From NCBI GenBank assembly GCA_030602145.1, contig JAUWAH010000139.1:1-6592 (forward strand): DNA of 6,592 nucleotides, given 5' to 3'. Below the pieces are notes generated by a model. That model made no database searches. It was given only the letters and a program-made list of their open reading frames with translations, and was not told the origin of the DNA. The DNA is from Desulfobulbus sp. Lineage in GTDB: Bacteria; Desulfobacterota; Desulfobulbia; Desulfobulbales; Desulfobulbaceae. The translations under genes were made by a program, and so were the position numbers. This document shows positions 5,943-6,592 of the stretch, piece by piece. Positions within the stretch are counted from its first letter, which is position 1. The number at the start of each line of letters is the position of its first letter.

Positions 5943-5961
<19 letters not shown>
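4981..5961 (+). CDS. panE: 2-dehydropantoate 2-reductase (ketopantoate reductase)
   Basis: Reduces ketopantoate to pantoate with NADPH in the cytosol, the second committed step of pantothenate synthesis. The 326-aa protein carries the N-terminal Rossmann GTGAMGG (7-13), 'LILVCTKT' (72-79), 'LQNGLGN' (102-108), the family's catalytic lysine in 'LLWSKLIVNVGINAL' (Lys185, with Asn189 and Asn193) and the C-terminal 'PTEIDSINGAVV' (266-277) with Glu268 and Asn273, which correspond to substrate-binding positions in the family. It is a little longer than E. coli PanE (303 aa), mainly through a C-terminal tail that overlaps panB. GGGAGG lies 5 bases ahead of the ATG. The ApbA/PanE family also contains other 2-hydroxyacid reductases, but linkage to panB makes the pantoate role very likely. 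It is divergent from the 80-aa gene and probably driven by the promoter near 4805-4832. Confidence 0.95.

Positions 5962-6592
<631 letters not shown>

Overview
The window is a GC-rich, densely coded bacterial chromosome segment. It holds eight protein-coding genes (two cut by the window edges), no RNA genes, no mobile elements and no CRISPR array. Protein types and codon use suggest a deltaproteobacterium in the broad sense (Desulfobacterota, perhaps near Desulfobulbales). The main pointer is a Cys-x2-Cys ... Cys-x2-Cys module of the 'ILPVCASCKKIR ... HGICPDC' type, which I know mainly from signalling proteins of sulfate and metal reducers. This placement is inference, not proof.

Left part (1-2864, minus strand). 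Three tightly packed genes form an evident operon: a TIGR01777-type NAD(P)-dependent epimerase-like protein (300 aa), a second TIGR01777 protein fused to an N-terminal SRPBCC ligand-binding domain (459 aa, overlapping the first by 8 bases), and a polytopic membrane protein that runs off the left edge. Two tandem paralogues of an orphan dehydrogenase family, one with a hydrophobic-ligand domain and followed by a membrane protein, suggest a pathway handling a lipid-like substrate. That reading is inference.

Middle part (2964-4718, minus strand). Three further genes are read in the same direction with larger gaps: an 80-aa conserved-looking protein of unknown function, a 142-aa membrane-anchored protein carrying the four-cysteine module, and an RMD1/YagE (DUF155) family protein with a C-terminal membrane anchor, related to mitochondrial RMND1.

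Right part (4981-6592, plus strand). panE (ketopantoate reductase) overlaps panB (ketopantoate hydroxymethyltransferase, cut by the right edge) by 19 bases. PanB makes ketopantoate from 2-oxoisovalerate and PanE reduces it to pantoate, so these are two consecutive steps of pantothenate (vitamin B5 / coenzyme A) synthesis.

The 262-base divergent region (4719-4980) holds a good sigma70-like promoter for panE-panB. Just downstream of it are a hairpin, a 10-base tandem repeat and a perfect palindrome, which together look like an unrecognised operator or leader element. I found no clearly new defence or mobile system here. The most interesting items are the paired TIGR01777 operon, the stand-alone membrane-tethered four-cysteine module, and the repeat cluster ahead of panE.
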